A program made the translations under genes and the position numbers. A DNA stretch of 64,000 bases from assembly GCA_023376005.1 (NCBI GenBank), contig CM042145.1:97870234-97934233 (forward strand). The letters run 5' to 3'. The DNA is from Doryteuthis pealeii. Its lineage: Eukaryota; Mollusca; Cephalopoda; Myopsida; Loliginidae. Below the pieces are notes generated by a model. The model searched no databases, was not told where the DNA came from, and was given only the letters and a program-made list of their open reading frames with translations. Of the stretch, positions 1-11,545 are shown one piece after another (within the stretch, counting starts at the first letter, position 1; every line of letters starts with the position of its first letter).

Positions 1-870
1 TAATGTATTATTTTATTTGGGGAAATTTATCATACATCAAATGGAAGCACTTGTTTTCGATTAAAATTAAGCAGCGATGTGCCAGTTTAATACTTGATTA
101 TGAGACCATGTTATCAAACCGAGTCCCTTGATCAAAAGATGACTTGATTCGACATTAAATGACCCAAAAAGGGTTGCTATGCCATAAAACAAAATAACCA
201 ACTATACCTCAAAACTGATATCCTTTTCGCATATAAGTTAGATCCTTTCTATTTGAACACAGGATTTGAAACCTAATATCTCGCTCTTAATATTGTAATA
301 ATATTATATTGTTGTATTAATAATATATTATTTATTTGGTGAAGTTTATCATACTTCATATTGAAAGCCCTAATCATTAAAAGTAAGCGGGGATGAGCCA
401 GTTCAATACTTAACTATGGGACCACTTAACCAACCTGAGGTTATCAAAAATGACTTGTTTCGGCATTAGATAACCCAAAGAGAATTTATATGCCATAAAA
501 CAAAATAACCAATCATACCTCAAAACTGATATCCTTTTCGCATATGAGTTAGATCCTTTCTATTTTAGCACAAGATTTTAAACCCTAATATCTCGCTCTT
601 GATATTGTAATAATATTATATTGTTGTATTAATAATATTTTTTTTATTTAGTGAAGTTTATTATACTTAAAAAAAAGCACTAGATCATTAAAAGTAAGAA
701 GCGATGAGCCAGTTCAATACTTAACTATGGGACCACTTAACCAACCTGAGGTTATCAAAAATGACTTGTTTCGGCATTAGATAACCCAAAAAGAATTGAT
801 ATGCCGTAAAAGAAAACAACAAACTATATCAAAAAATTGGTAACCTTTTTGCATATAACCGAAAGGATTT
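1..870. repeat. Tandem array, period about 312-318 bp, 2.7 copies
   Basis: Three successive copies of one unit start near positions 1, 318 and 630. The anchor reading like 'gtgaagtttatcatac' recurs at about 22, 339 and 651. Each unit also contains a block resembling the 3' end of SINE-A (motifs like 'tcggcattaaatgaccc' and 'atgccataaaacaaaa'), so the array seems to have been amplified from a locus already carrying a SINE piece. The copies differ by scattered substitutions and small indels. The left end may extend beyond the window. No coding capacity is seen. Confidence 0.85.
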
Positions 871-1191
871 CTATTAAGAAACAATTAAACAATAAACAAA
901 AAACTTGGAAAGAACAAAAGTCGAAATCTTGCCGCGTTCTTACCCTCTATAATGTCAAACGTTTCTTCATTTTTCTAGCTATCAGCATGGCTGTTAGTTT
1001 TAAACAATGCGCTTAAAGTAATCTCATGTCATAAATCACGAACGAGGAAACAGATTTTTATAAATTGTATTGTTGGAAGACGAAATAGACTTCTCTCCCT
1101 TTTTATATTGGGGGCGGGGCTTTTCCACATCACGTGTTCGTTTCATCACGTGACAAGGAGAACTCTAATGTTATATACCCTTGCTCTGCTG

Positions 1192-1192
<1 letters not shown>
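871..1192. other. No recognised feature
   Basis: AT-rich sequence with no gene or repeat that I can name. Two CACGTG-type palindromes (near 1132 and 1147) lie ahead of a (TA)n tract that starts at about 1193. They could be chance E-box-like sites. Confidence 0.4.
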
Positions 1193-1225
<33 letters not shown>

Positions 1226-1300
1226 CCAAAATCTTACTTATATATAAAAAATAAAAATATATACTTTATATATAAAAATTAAATATATATATATATAGAT
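1193..1300. repeat. (TA)n microsatellite and AT-rich flank
   Basis: About 30 bp of pure TA repeat, followed by interrupted TA-rich sequence containing two similar 'acttatatataaaaa' blocks. Simple sequence, not coding. Confidence 0.9.
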
Positions 1301-1642
1301 AGATTTTAAATAATTTTATTACTAAATTTTTAAATCCTTTCTTATTTCTGTTGCTTTTTTCAAATTGTTGAATAGGGAATTCGCTTGGTGACGTAGCTTG
1401 AAATATCTTTCTTTTCTAGTCTGTCAAAAAATTGGCTACAGGTAAGAGATACCTTTTTCGCCGACCGATTTTTTGTGGCGGAAGTTGAAACTGCAACATA
1501 AAAACTTTTTTTTTTGCAACATCAAAGATTTACATTTGGAATTCATATCACAGGACTACACAATTCTAAAAAATTAAAAAAATATATAAATAAAAATCTG
1601 TTTTCAAATTACTTTAAAGTAATAAAAAATTTCATCATTCGC

Positions 1643-1700
1643 ATCTGATGAGTCGGGAGATTTAAACTATTTGTCTAAGCTCCCTGAAATAGACTATAAT
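1643..1700 (+). ncRNA. Hammerhead ribozyme candidate, family G (isolated copy)
   Basis: The core CTGATGA (1645-1651) and GAA (1686-1688) enclose a stem II of GGGAG paired with CTCCC, with a further hairpin inside. After GAA, the 9-nt stem III AUAGACUAU folds on itself and is followed by A, the expected UH cleavage position. Only two stem I base pairs are visible. The same family recurs three times near 31 kb. The copy lies a short distance upstream of a small (TA)n. Core, stem II and stem III are read directly. Self-cleavage is inferred. Confidence 0.6.
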
Positions 1701-2488
1701 TCTGTCTTAAGTTTTTGTTATTTATTTACTCATATATATATATATTATGGCGAGGGATCCGTTTCTGATCTATTCATGAGAAACATTTGTGGCTGAGCCC
1801 TCATATTAGATAGTCTCTTTCTTCTGTTATGGGATGAGAGATATTTATCATGGGAGATATCCGTGGTTATATCACCCATATTAATCATCTATTTACTTTT
1901 TGAGTAGCTGTCTTCATGGCTGGTATTTCTTCTATCTTATGTTACCGGTCTGTTGTTAATTGGTTTGGTAATGTTCTCTGGTTATTAAGATACGCCAAGA
2001 TTGTCATAGCTCTCCGAGACAAACTCAAGGCGTATAGTTTTTTCGTGATCACATTTTATTCAGAACTTAAAACTTTGGATTTTCTCAACCGCACGCGGGA
2101 GACAATACCCAGTCCATCCTTACATTCGGACATCTAAGCCTTCTTTCCCACCGTTTGTGTAACCAAGAGGAAGTCGTGTCAGATTGAGGTTATTAAACAT
2201 CAAACACCTAATGGTCCGCATTTGCATTCAACGACACTGAACTCAAATCTCTTTCTACACTAACCGTCTAAAAACCGACGGTACTCCTATCAATATATAA
2301 CACTAAAGTCTCGCTTTTTCTCTGATACGATTTGGAAGGATTCAGACTTGTATGTTTTTTCTTCCTCGATAACTATGCACATGTGTGCCTGTTTAGTTCC
2401 CAGACCCCCAGACAAAGGATAAATCAGTAACTCGTTTCCACTCCTTTTTACTTTACACTTTTTCTTATTGCTTGAAACATACTTGTGT
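1701..2488. other. No recognised feature
   Basis: AT-rich sequence with a short (TA)n near 1735-1745. A frame at 1916-2137 encodes 73 residues without a recognisable domain, and I do not regard it as a gene. Confidence 0.4.
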
Positions 2489-2640
2489 ACTCTTTATGGT
2501 TTGGCACTGCAACTGTGTTTCATCTTTGTATGTTGGTAATTAAATGTTATCTTGTATAAACTCACTTTGGCTCTTCCCAAACAAATATTCTGTGTTTGGT
2601 TACCCTCTAATGTATTATAGGAATGCGGGTGTTATCTTCG
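2489..2640 (+). repeat. Dispersed repeat, unclassified (copy 1 of 2)
   Basis: Collinear with 29105-29270. Shared landmarks include 'tggtttgg', 'ctttgtat', 'aaatgttat', 'ttaccctc' and the end 'gaatgc-g-tgtta'. Divergence is substantial, which indicates an old family. Neither terminal inverted repeats nor a coding region are visible. Confidence 0.55.
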
Positions 2641-2938
2641 AACTAATACCCTAAATTATATAATATTAATTAGCATCTTATTTGTTGATGATGTCTCTAT
2701 TAAAGTCTAGCTGAGTCAGGTTTGTTGCAAAACTGCCCATATTATTAATACATTAAAAATACTGAAATATGTGTTATATATCTCCAAGAAATAAAGATTT
2801 ATATAGTAAATGGTGGTAATAATTTGTATGAGGATTTTAACAAAACTGGGTTTAAAAAATAATTATTTGCTGTAACTGATTTCTAATACTATCATATTAT
2901 TCTCAAACGTATTAAAAGCAATCCTATATTTATCTTAG

Positions 2939-3050
2939 ACAAAAATTATCAAGAAATAATATTAAAATAGTATAAATCCTAAGATACATTCAAGACAAAA
3001 ATTATTAAGAAATAATATTAAAATACTATAAATCCTAATAAAATTTACAG
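2939..3050 (+). repeat. 55 bp tandem duplication
   Basis: Two adjacent near-identical units, 2939-2993 and 2994-3050, both starting 'gacaaaaattat' and containing 'agaaataatattaaaat'. Local duplication in AT-rich DNA. Confidence 0.8.
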
Positions 3051-3804
<754 letters not shown>

Positions 3805-4240
3805 GATGAGAAGGTTATAAAGATAAGTGTACTGGGTGTTTTGAGTCATGAGATAATAGTGAAATAATAATTTAAATGGACTATTATTCATGAAATAGAG
3901 TTGATTTACCGGTTTCGGTTGGATTAAGGAGACTTATATATTAATTGTCAGCCGCTGGCTTCCGGTTCAAAAAGTATAGTAGCTGATATTGACTGATGTA
4001 AAAAAAAAAACTATATATATATTGTTGTGGGGTTGTTAAGGGTCACAAATAAAGACAAACGATTGGTGAAAGTTGATACAAGTGTATTGAATAAAGAAAG
4101 TAGAATTTACAGAAGGAAAGTGAAGTTACATCCGACAACACAGTCTAGAACTGAATCGCGTCGCTTGTTCTTCAAGCTACAATTGTCTTTGCTACTTATA
4201 GTAGTAATAGGATCATTCCATTATGTAGATAGGTTATATC

Positions 4241-4243
4241 ACC

Positions 4244-4294
<51 letters not shown>

Positions 4295-4342
4295 GATGAA
4301 AAAATATTTATTAGACCTATAAATGTATCACGTTTTGTCCTA

Positions 4343-4390
<48 letters not shown>
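4241..4390. repeat. (AC)n(AT)n and (TA)n microsatellites
   Basis: An AC run passes into AT near 4277. A second TA run occupies about 4346-4380 and ends in GTAT repeats. Confidence 0.92.
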
Positions 4391-4392
<2 letters not shown>

Positions 4393-4612
4393 AGTTTCGC
4401 AGATCTATTCCTACTAAATAGCGAGTTTGATCCTCGCTGGATACCCCATACTTTCGAATATACGTCCCATACTATTATTAGTGAACAAGTTGTATAAATA
4501 TCTACGTATCAAATAGAAGCATCAATATCATCACGGACCGATGCTACAAAGCAGAGCCATTCGTTTCTTGTCGAATCTAGTATATCTTAATCCTTGTAAT
4601 AATTAATATTAT

Positions 4613-5095
4613 TTGGATTATTCGGACTATTCTCCTCATCTTTATTGTTATCTGTACAACGTTTCGGCTAATGTGCCCTCCAGACACATATTATAGTGCG
4701 TAAAGGCGTTGGATTAAGACAGTTCTAAAGTGACAGTTACCGCTAGGCTGCAAGTTCAATCCTTGTCATGTACAGCGGTAACATAGAATAATAATTAACA
4801 CAGCTTAACACCTATACCCCAGCTACGGTTAGCGGAATTAGAGCAGGATACCTCTGTGGACTGAATAAAGGGTTAGGTTCGAAGTTCTGTGATGCCTCCC
4901 GATTACACCAAGAAGGTTCTCGATTACGACAAGAAGGTTCCGGAGTTCAAAAAGAAGGTTCCCGAGTTCGAGAAGGTTCCCAGTCCAACAAGAAATACCT
5001 GAAGAAGGCCGGATGGCACATCGACCGAAACGTTGTACAGATAACAATAAAGATGAGGACAATAGTCCGAATCATCCAAATAATACTAATTATCA
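4613..5095. mobile_element. Fold-back element, hammerhead family I
   Basis: Two inverted arms (about 4613-4690 and 4995-5095) share the block that includes 'gttgtacagataacaat' and 'gatgagga'. The right arm keeps a hammerhead core. The left arm keeps GAAAC and the downstream strand but has a degenerate CTGANGA. Between them, at 4902-4990, are about four imperfect units of 20-24 bp, each containing 'aagaaggttc'. Relics of the same family occur at 14.1, 24.3-24.5, 34.0 and 49.8 kb. It is probably a non-autonomous retroelement fragment. No protein is encoded. Confidence 0.6.
4999..5037 (+). ncRNA. Hammerhead ribozyme candidate, family I
   Basis: CTGAAGA (4999-5005) fits CUGANGA. Stem II pairs the GG and GATG segments with the CATC and CC segments, with one mismatch and one bulge. 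GAA (5027-5029) is followed by ACGUUGU, a 2-bp stem III of the minimal kind reported for Penelope-like elements, and then A at the cleavage position. I do not see complementary stem I arms, so activity as a single copy is doubtful. Confidence 0.5.
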
Positions 5096-5455
5096 AGCCT
5101 CATCTAAAAAATTCAGAGAAATCTTATAATAATATTATGATAATTCACCAAATGTATTTTTCTTTGTCTTTCTAACATCGCCTAACTCTAAAACAGAAAG
5201 ATGTCTGACTACGAAATTTTCGCTACTTACTTAAGCGACGATGGGGCATGTTTGCATCATAGTGTTTTTTCAAAATTCTTAAACTTTTAAGTTTTTGTGC
5301 AGTGTTAGAATCACAATGTAATTATTATACGATACTCCCACACTTCTAGATCAGCTAAACATTAAAAAAATGATTTCATAATCGTGACTGGGTAACTTAA
5401 TCATACAATGAAGTGGCTATTGTAAGAACTCAAATCGGACACCCATCTCAACGCG

Positions 5456-5460
<5 letters not shown>

Positions 5461-5509
<49 letters not shown>

Positions 5510-5520
5510 TGATGATGATG
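5461..5520. repeat. (TA)n with short (GAT)n
   Basis: About 47 bp of TA followed by GATGATGATGATG. Confidence 0.95.
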
Positions 5521-5696
5521 ATGAGAGGTATCCAAAACTTGGTAGCAAGGGATGATTCTCTATGTGATTTCTAAGATATACTGTATTATTATTGTATGAT
5601 GCAGTATGTATAAATACAGTGAATCTTTAAATCACTAAAAACAGCTCAATGTATAATAAACTTTTTAGATTATATACAGAGCAATATTTATCTTTG

Positions 5697-5850
5697 AAAG
5701 GAAGGAAAAACTCAACACCGTTATTCCATAATAAATTTATTCTGACTAAAATTGGGGCCTTTATAAATCTAAGTTGATTTAATACAGCTCCCCAAAATTT
5801 CGTCTCATCAGATGGTAGATCAAGATAATTTGAATTGCATAACTGAAAAA
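5697..5850 (-). mobile_element. Small repeat with hammerhead-like relic, family X (copy 1)
   Basis: Collinear with 19735-19890, with shared 'aataaatttatt' and 'ggcctttaaa' blocks. On the minus strand CTGATGA is followed closely by GAC and GAA, leaving no room for stem II, so any ribozyme is broken. The other copy also has CTGATGA but only a poorly paired interval before GAA. I read both as decayed members of a ribozyme-bearing family. Confidence 0.4.
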
Positions 5851-6079
5851 TTTACTTCTCAAAAAAAAAAAATGTTTTTTTTACATTAGAAGACTGTCAC
5901 CATGGCGACAGGAAGTCAAATGAGAAAAAAAGAATACTCTTCAAGGTCTGTTTTCTTAGGGGGATGGTAGTTAGACAAAATTAAACTATGAATTAAACTA
6001 TTGAATGAGTCTGAAAAAGTATAGAGTAAGGATAAAACAAAAATAATATATAAATATAAAAAATATATAAAGAAATATA

Positions 6080-6225
6080 TAAAAAAAATTAGTCATCCAC
6101 AAATACTGGGTTTCGACGTATCACGTCTCTTCAGTGTGGCTAGACATTCGCAAGCAACCTCCAGCCGGGATGGAAACCCGATTGATTTATCATCCGTCAG
6201 CACTTAAGGATTAGGACAAATATTT
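6080..6225 (-). mobile_element. tRNA-like plus hammerhead element, family L (copy 1)
   Basis: Minus strand. A tRNA-like segment has an A-box-like block at 6194-6207 and a B-box-like block at 6168-6178. A hammerhead core begins exactly 33 nt after the B box. The A-box region aligns with that of the 42.2-43.4 kb element (shared CCTT-AGTG-GA-G pattern), although the A-to-B spacing is shorter here (about 29 against 43 nt). A second, more decayed copy of the ribozyme end follows at 6340-6415 and stops at a (TA)n tract. Confidence 0.55.
6099..6137 (-). ncRNA. Hammerhead ribozyme candidate, family L, copy 1
   Basis: On the minus strand, CUGAAGA is followed by a perfect 5-bp stem II (GACGU/ACGUC, loop GAU) and GAA. 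Stem I arms ACA and UGU pair across the predicted cleavage site. Stem III is damaged compared with copy 2. The core is intact and the family assignment is firm, but this copy may not cleave well. Confidence 0.65.
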
Positions 6226-6361
6226 TAACTGATGAATACATACATCTATATATACGTAAAGACGACCAGAGAGTGCTCCATTCGTTGCCCTTAAATTCCA
6301 GCGAAAATTCCAGCCCAAATTATTAACCAACCGCGGGTGGGATGCATATATCTAGTCATCA

Positions 6362-6400
6362 ACAGACACCGTGTTTTGACGTATTACGTCTCTTCGGTGT
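6362..6400 (-). ncRNA. Hammerhead ribozyme relic, family L, copy 2
   Basis: Stem II (GACGU/ACGUC), a 4-bp stem III (ACAC/GUGU), UC cleavage site and stem I (ACA/UGU) are all kept. The core itself carries CCGAAGA in place of CUGAAGA and AAA in place of GAA, which should abolish catalysis. Copies 1 and 2 together define the family consensus. Confidence 0.6.
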
Positions 6401-6432
6401 GGCTAGACATTCGCAAAGTATTTATGTGTGTT

Positions 6433-6435
<3 letters not shown>

Positions 6436-6467
<32 letters not shown>

Positions 6468-6510
6468 ACACACACACATATATATACATATATATATATA
6501 TATGTGTGTA
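6436..6510. repeat. Compound (TA)n(CA)n microsatellite
   Basis: TA, CA, TATACA and TA runs form an almost palindromic block that directly abuts the family L relic. Confidence 0.9.
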
Positions 6511-7229
6511 TATAACAGTTACAAAGACACAATATCTGTTTATTATAGATAGTTGTCTGTAAATAGTTGTGTGTAAATGCGTATAGGCTAATAGAGACAC
6601 GTCTATGAGTGTATAAAATAAGTGAACGTTTTTATCTTAATAAATAAACGCATTGAAATTTACCCACCAAAAAGCGAAATAAAATAATCCTTTTAATGCA
6701 GCTTATATTCACAGGAGCGACACGATCTCTCGCTTAAAAGCATTGGTCCTTTATTTTCTTTCTTTCTTAATTTTTTTTTGTTTCTTTTTTTTTTTTCTTT
6801 ATCTTGCTTATATTTTTTTTTCCTCTGGCATCTGCCCTTTACTTACGATCTTTTTTTAATAGTGAGATGGCCATTAACGTGATCAGCCATTCGGCTCAAA
6901 GAGGGACGGTCGGGAGTTGGCGTAGGGATTGGGGTAAACAAATTAGTAGAAATAAAACGTTCTTCAAGCAAGGCGATCTCAAATAACAGAGCGGTCTGTA
7001 CACATGCAAGAGCGCATGCGTGCTCACTCGAACATGCGCAGAATGGCCTTCAAAAACCTCCATAAAAATATGCGCACCGAATATCAAAAATAAATAAGGC
7101 AAAATATACTATTATAGCGTGAGATATAGTAGGAACTTGTGAAGATAGGCCTTGTATAAATGTAGTAATTTAGGGCTACCATAGTTCATGCTAACCTAAA
7201 AAAAAAAAGAGTGTGAGTTAGCACAACAA

Positions 7230-7345
7230 TAGTGACGATACCTATTTGATTGATTGATTGATTGATTGATCTTAACGACATGTCAACACATCTAGGGTTA
7301 TTTTGTGCGTAAAATTCCGGTAATCGTGTTCATTGTACGTTCATT
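7230..7345 (-). mobile_element. SINE-A 3' end with (ATCA)n tail
   Basis: The block 'acgacatgtcaacaca..ggttattttgtgc' matches the 3' end of the SINE-A family seen in full at 9.6 and 23.3 kb. It is preceded on the plus strand by six GATT units, the equivalent of the usual tail repeat in minus orientation. Heavily 5'-truncated. Confidence 0.55.
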
Positions 7346-7415
7346 TACATATTAATACGCGTGTTTCCAAATCTTCCGTCCGTTATCACGCTGCACCGAC
7401 AAGGCATAGGAAGAT

Positions 7416-7416
7416 C

Positions 7417-7452
<36 letters not shown>

Positions 7453-7700
7453 GACTGGAAAATCTGGAAAATCTGGAAATCAGAGGAAGAATGGAAACCA
7501 TCCAGATGACTGCACTGTTGCAATCTGCCAGAATACTCAGAAGAATCCTGGAGATGATTCTGAGGAAACTTGCTGTCACTCAGACTCCAGGAACATACCA
7601 TCAGCTAAGGCTGGTGTGAAAAACTAAGAACTATAATAATAATAATACCATCAGCTAAAGCAGATGTGAAAACTCAAATAATAATAATAATAATAATAGT
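7416..7700 (+). mobile_element. LINE 3'-end fragment with (TAA)n tails
   Basis: Between two (TAA)n runs (7418-7451 and 7633-7648), plus-strand codons from about 7493 read ETIQMTALLQSARILRRIL and onwards to a stop near 7610. This resembles the C-terminal tail of LINE reverse transcriptases, where an LQ-T-LL-TARILR pattern is common. A second partial 3' end and another (AAT)n tail follow to 7700. The 5' part, including the catalytic domain, is missing. The superfamily is not certain. Confidence 0.5.
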
Positions 7701-8639
7701 AATAACAACAACTAGCAGAACATGTTGATATACCACAGTATGATAATATAATTATTGAAACGGTTGATAGTTTACTTAAGAGCTATTGCTAAATAGTTCA
7801 ATATGTAAAAAGTATAATAATCTTGATTTAATCCACTCATTCTTTTTTTTCTGCTTTTTAATCTTTTCGATCTGATCGAAACAGATTCAAGTTATCATCC
7901 ACGCTCTCACCCCTCTCTATATCCCCTTCTCTGGTTCTTTCTTTCTTCCTTTCTTATTATATTTTTATTTTTAACATGTCCTTTTCTTCCATTTCTTTCT
8001 TTATAATAAAAACGGAATGGTCCATTATTTAGCTGAGGTGACGACCCTCATAAGAAATAAAAATTCGGTGGATAAGCGACACCTGATAATAAGGATTTAC
8101 ATTTTTGCATTTCATCTGGACGATCTGGTTGGTTTAATTTTTAACCAGAAGGTGTTGCAAGATGATAACGATCGGAAGATTAAGGAACAAGCGTATTAAA
8201 TATATAGATAAGTGTTATGGAATACTGAAACCTAAATGTATTATAGAATATAAAAATCTGTAAAATGGTATAGACATCAACTAGAACCAATAACAGATCT
8301 GCGAGATTAGCCTGCTAACCATTACATCACAACATAATGTTACATACTCTAATATATGTATCCTAAATATTTGAAATGCTTACTCTGTTTTGGAAGCTTT
8401 TTAATGAAAAAATGTTTTTGCTGTAGTCAAGAATGGAAAATGTCGAAAACATGGCGTTTTGAAGAACAGAATTAAACACAAGTTTTAAAATGAAATAATT
8501 ACGTTTCGATATAATGTGATTTTTATATCAGAGGTTTTTCCGATTCTTCATCTTCCTTTTAATGATATAAAATTCATGAGGTACTAATTGAAACCTTATG
8601 ATTAAATGAATTGCAAACGATAAGCAAACGAAGAGAAGA
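7701..8639. other. No recognised feature
   Basis: AT-rich sequence without a supported gene. The 60-residue frame at 8017-8199 shows no domain that I can identify. Confidence 0.4.
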
Positions 8640-9414
8640 AGCGAAGGAGCTGGAAGAAAAGAAGGAAATAAAAGCATTGATGAAGGAGAAAGGGGGGAGT
8701 TGAATTAATATTGAGAAGAAGAAGAAAAAGAAGTGCCATAAATCAAATAAAAATGCAGCTCTAAAAGAAATAAAATGTAATTATGAAAATAAATAAATAA
8801 ATGAATAAATAAAAGAAAGAGAAGCTAAAATGTAGGAGAATAGGAAGAAGACAGAAGAAAAAATATGGAAGACTGGAAGAAAGAAAAAAGAAAGAGAATG
8901 AAGGATATACGAAATAAGAAAAAGAAAGAAAGAACAAGAAATAACAACAAAAAAGAAAGAAAAAGAAAAAAGTAATGAAAGAGAAGCTAAAAAGTAGGAG
9001 AATAGGAAAAAGACAGAAGAAAAATATGGAAGGCTGGAAGAAAGAAAAAAAAGAAGAAAATGAAGGATATACGAAATAAGAAAAAGAAAGAAAGAAAGAA
9101 AGAAAAAGAAATAACAAAAAACGAAGAAAAAAAGAAAAGAAAGAGAAACTAAAAGGTAGGGGAATAGGAAGAAGATTGAAGAAAAAATATGGAAGGCTGG
9201 AAGAAAGAAAAAAGAAAGAAAATGAAGGATATACGAAATAAGAAAAGAAAAAAAAAGAACGAACAAGAAATAACAACAAAAAAAAGAAAGAAAAAAAGAA
9301 AAAGAACGAGAAGGTGCTAAGGAAGAAAAATAAAACAGAAAGAGAAAGAAAAAGGTAGGAAGAAAGAAAATGGGAATAACGTAAAAGAAGGAAGAAGGTA
9401 GAAAATAAGAAAGA

Positions 9415-9460
<46 letters not shown>
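8640..9460 (+). repeat. Purine-only satellite, 162 bp higher-order unit
   Basis: Some 800 bp with almost no pyrimidine apart from T in short spacers. The phrase 'gaaggatatacgaaataag' recurs at about 8900, 9062 and 9224, and 'aggagaataggaa' at about 8832, 8996 and 9157, so the unit is near 162 bp. The tract ends in a 38-bp (GA)n. The long minus-strand frames (Phe/Ser/Leu-rich, up to 242 residues) are by-products of the tract and not genes. Confidence 0.85.
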
Positions 9461-9629
9461 ATATCAATGGAGGGGTATTCCACACTCACTAGATCTCCAA
9501 AACTGGAGCCTCACCATTGTATGTATTTTAGTCTGATACCCAACAACCCCTTCATGATTTGGAGAGTAGGGGTCTAACCTCTAAGCAGGGAATCAAGTCT
9601 GAGTCGCATCGACTAGGTAGTATTTGTTA

Positions 9630-9898
9630 ATAGGGGTTAGTTGGTTGGTTGGTTGGTTGGTTGGTTGGTTTTTACGGCATGTCAACCCATTTTATGCCGA
9701 ATAGGTTTTTGTTTTATTCATTCTTCATGGGTACTCAATTTGTTTTAAACATATGTATTCTATTTAACCCATAGATGGGACCCTAACAGGTACTACCGCT
9801 TCGTATCAGAATGGATATGGGAGAAATGGTGATGAAGGGGTGCTCCACTTTTCCCAGATCTCCAGAACTGGAACCTCACTATTAGATAGTGATCAGCA
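9630..9898 (-). mobile_element. SINE-A
   Basis: Read on the plus strand: (GGTT)n, 'acggcatgtcaaccc', 'atgccga', 'gttttattcatt', 'gggtactcaat', 'aacccatagatgggacc', 'ccagaactgga'. The same order recurs at 13.4, 13.6, 23.3, 33.9, 47.3, 49.6, 62.0 and (inverted) 63.5 kb. The tetranucleotide run marks the 3' tail, so the element lies on the minus strand with a (CCAA)n tail. Confidence 0.75.
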
Positions 9899-10150
9899 CG
9901 GGCAGGATGCGACACAAGGTCAATTTCTTAAGTTTAACAGGTTTGAATTCAGAGTTTTCCTTCTCCTAGACCGGTTGCCCAACCAAGGTTAAAGAGCCCA
10001 GTCGGCCCTACTATTTACCATAGCTGGAGGGAGAGTAGGATTCATACCTTTCCCAGGGGTATTAGCGCTAAGTGAAATGCAATTACAACTTCCAGGATTT
10101 GAACTCGGGCCGACGAGTCCATTTCCCATGACTTTAACCATTACACCACG
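9899..10150 (-). mobile_element. SINE-B, tRNA-derived, near complete
   Basis: On the minus strand the head has an A-box-like TGGTGTAATGG and a B-box-like GAGTTCAAATCC. The body has 'gctaatacccctggg', 'aaaggtatgaatcc' and 'aaggttgggcaacc' in its inverse form, and the 3' end matches 'ccttgtgtcgcatcctgccc'. The internal pol III promoter is inferred from the two boxes. This is the best preserved copy of the family in the window. Confidence 0.8.
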
Positions 10151-10445
10151 CTTTGGGACAATCATATAGTTGCTAGGGCTTGACATGACCAGCCGATTGA
10201 TCGGAGGGGGTCTTGCCGGCCTTCCGTCTAGCCTACGTAAGGGCGAAAGTGGAGTGTTAAATGTGATGGACTGTTCAGCTACCAAGATTTCGTCCTTAAG
10301 CATTACGCGTCGCTACCCAGGGCCAACAGGTGGCCTCATTGGGTGTCTTACCCCTCTAGAGAGGTGCAGTTACTTTATTCTAAAGCGCCAGCTGACAGAG
10401 ATACTTAGAGGGGTAAAGGCTTTAGAGTCAGCCACACTTTTGGGA
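10151..10445. repeat. Dispersed repeat C (copy 1)
   Basis: Shares its order of blocks with 23690-23925 and 63845-64000: 'gacaatcatata', 'agggcttgac', 'ctagcctacgtaaggg', 'gtcttacccctc'. Always next to SINE-A or SINE-B sequence. No promoter boxes or coding sequence recognised. Confidence 0.6.
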
Positions 10446-10459
10446 TGAGCTGATAACAG

Positions 10460-10700
10460 AAAACACCAGTGAATAAGTTTAATTTCAGAGTTCTTTCTCT
10501 TCTCCAGGACCAGTTACCGTATCAAAACTGGGAAGCTTGGTCTGACAGTAGTTTTACCATAACTGGAGAAAAGACGGATACCTGTCTCTCCAAAGTGAAA
10601 TGCAAAAATCTTCATCCAGAATTTGAACTCGGCTCACCGAGTTTTTTTTCGTCGCCGGTAACCGTTACGCAACTCACGCTTACCATTTACACACCATAGG
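10460..10700 (-). mobile_element. SINE-B, diverged copy
   Basis: Shows the same order of blocks as the preceding SINE-B ('tttcagagttctt', 'aatttgaactcggc' as the inverse B box, 'gtaaccgttacgcaac' as the inverse A box) with an altered middle. Confidence 0.6.
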
Positions 10701-11059
10701 GAATAACTAAGCTTTGCTTTATGGCAGAGTTTTTCAATCTTTTTCATCTCACAGCACAGTCAACTGGGCAAATGAATTGATTGGGGTACCCATCAATATA
10801 TAAACATATAATTATTTTATCATTTAAATTTTAAAAGAAAGGAATAGTAAAAATGTGCTACAAGTGTAGCATGATTAAAACAATAAATATTTAATTAAAA
10901 CTAAAGATATTAAATTAAGACAAAAATATTAAAGTAATAGAATAGAAATATAAGAGGATTATCAACCGTTGTCAACACTCACGGCACACCCACGGAAGCT
11001 TCAAGGTACACTAGTGTGCCACGGCATTGGTATTGATGAGACAATTACTTATCGCAAAT

Positions 11060-11060
11060 G

Positions 11061-11142
<82 letters not shown>
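11060..11142. repeat. (AT)n(GT)n microsatellite
   Basis: About 38 bp AT followed by about 44 bp GT. Confidence 0.95.
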
Positions 11143-11146
<4 letters not shown>

Positions 11147-11149
11147 TAA

Positions 11150-11545
11150 AATTGGAACTTAATCCGACAGTGTAAATATGATATATTGAAAAAACAAAGG
11201 ATGTTTACAGATGCATGGCTCATCAGGAGAGAATGTGCAAACCGTTCGGGGCCTATCTCTCGACGGTTTATATAGCAACACCGCCCTCCTCACTGATGAT
11301 AGGACCCAAGTAATATCTGCATCGACCGCATGTGGATCGGTCTTCAACAAAAATAAGACGGGAAGAAATGACCGTTAGCAAAAACAGAACGCTGCTAGTC
11401 AAAGTTGCAAAAGATGCAGATATTACTGGTCCTCACATCATCAGTGTTGCTATATAAACCGTAGAGAGAAAGGCCCGAAACGGTTTGCACATTCTCTCCT
11501 GATGAGCCCATGCATCTGTAAACATCCTTTGTTTTTTCAATATAT
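11150..11545. mobile_element. Fold-back element between microsatellites
   Basis: Arms 11186-11330 and 11400-11540 are imperfect inverted copies. They share 'caaaggatgtttacagatgca', 'ctcatcaggagagaatgtg' and the 'tatatagcaacac' block in opposite orientation. The right arm contains CTGATGA and, separately, CCGAAAC, but no order or pairing that would make a hammerhead. Probably the same kind of element as the ribozyme fold-backs further on. Confidence 0.5.

Noticed and set aside
8761..9489. Long minus-strand open frames of 234-242 residues
   Set aside because: The frames lie wholly in a purine tract. The product is almost only Phe, Ser and Leu, and two frames are open at once, as expected for simple sequence.
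11400..11545. CTGATGA and CCGAAAC close together as another hammerhead
   Set aside because: GAAAC comes before CTGATGA on the same strand, and the flanking GCCC and GGCCC do not pair as stem II even if a circular permutation is assumed.
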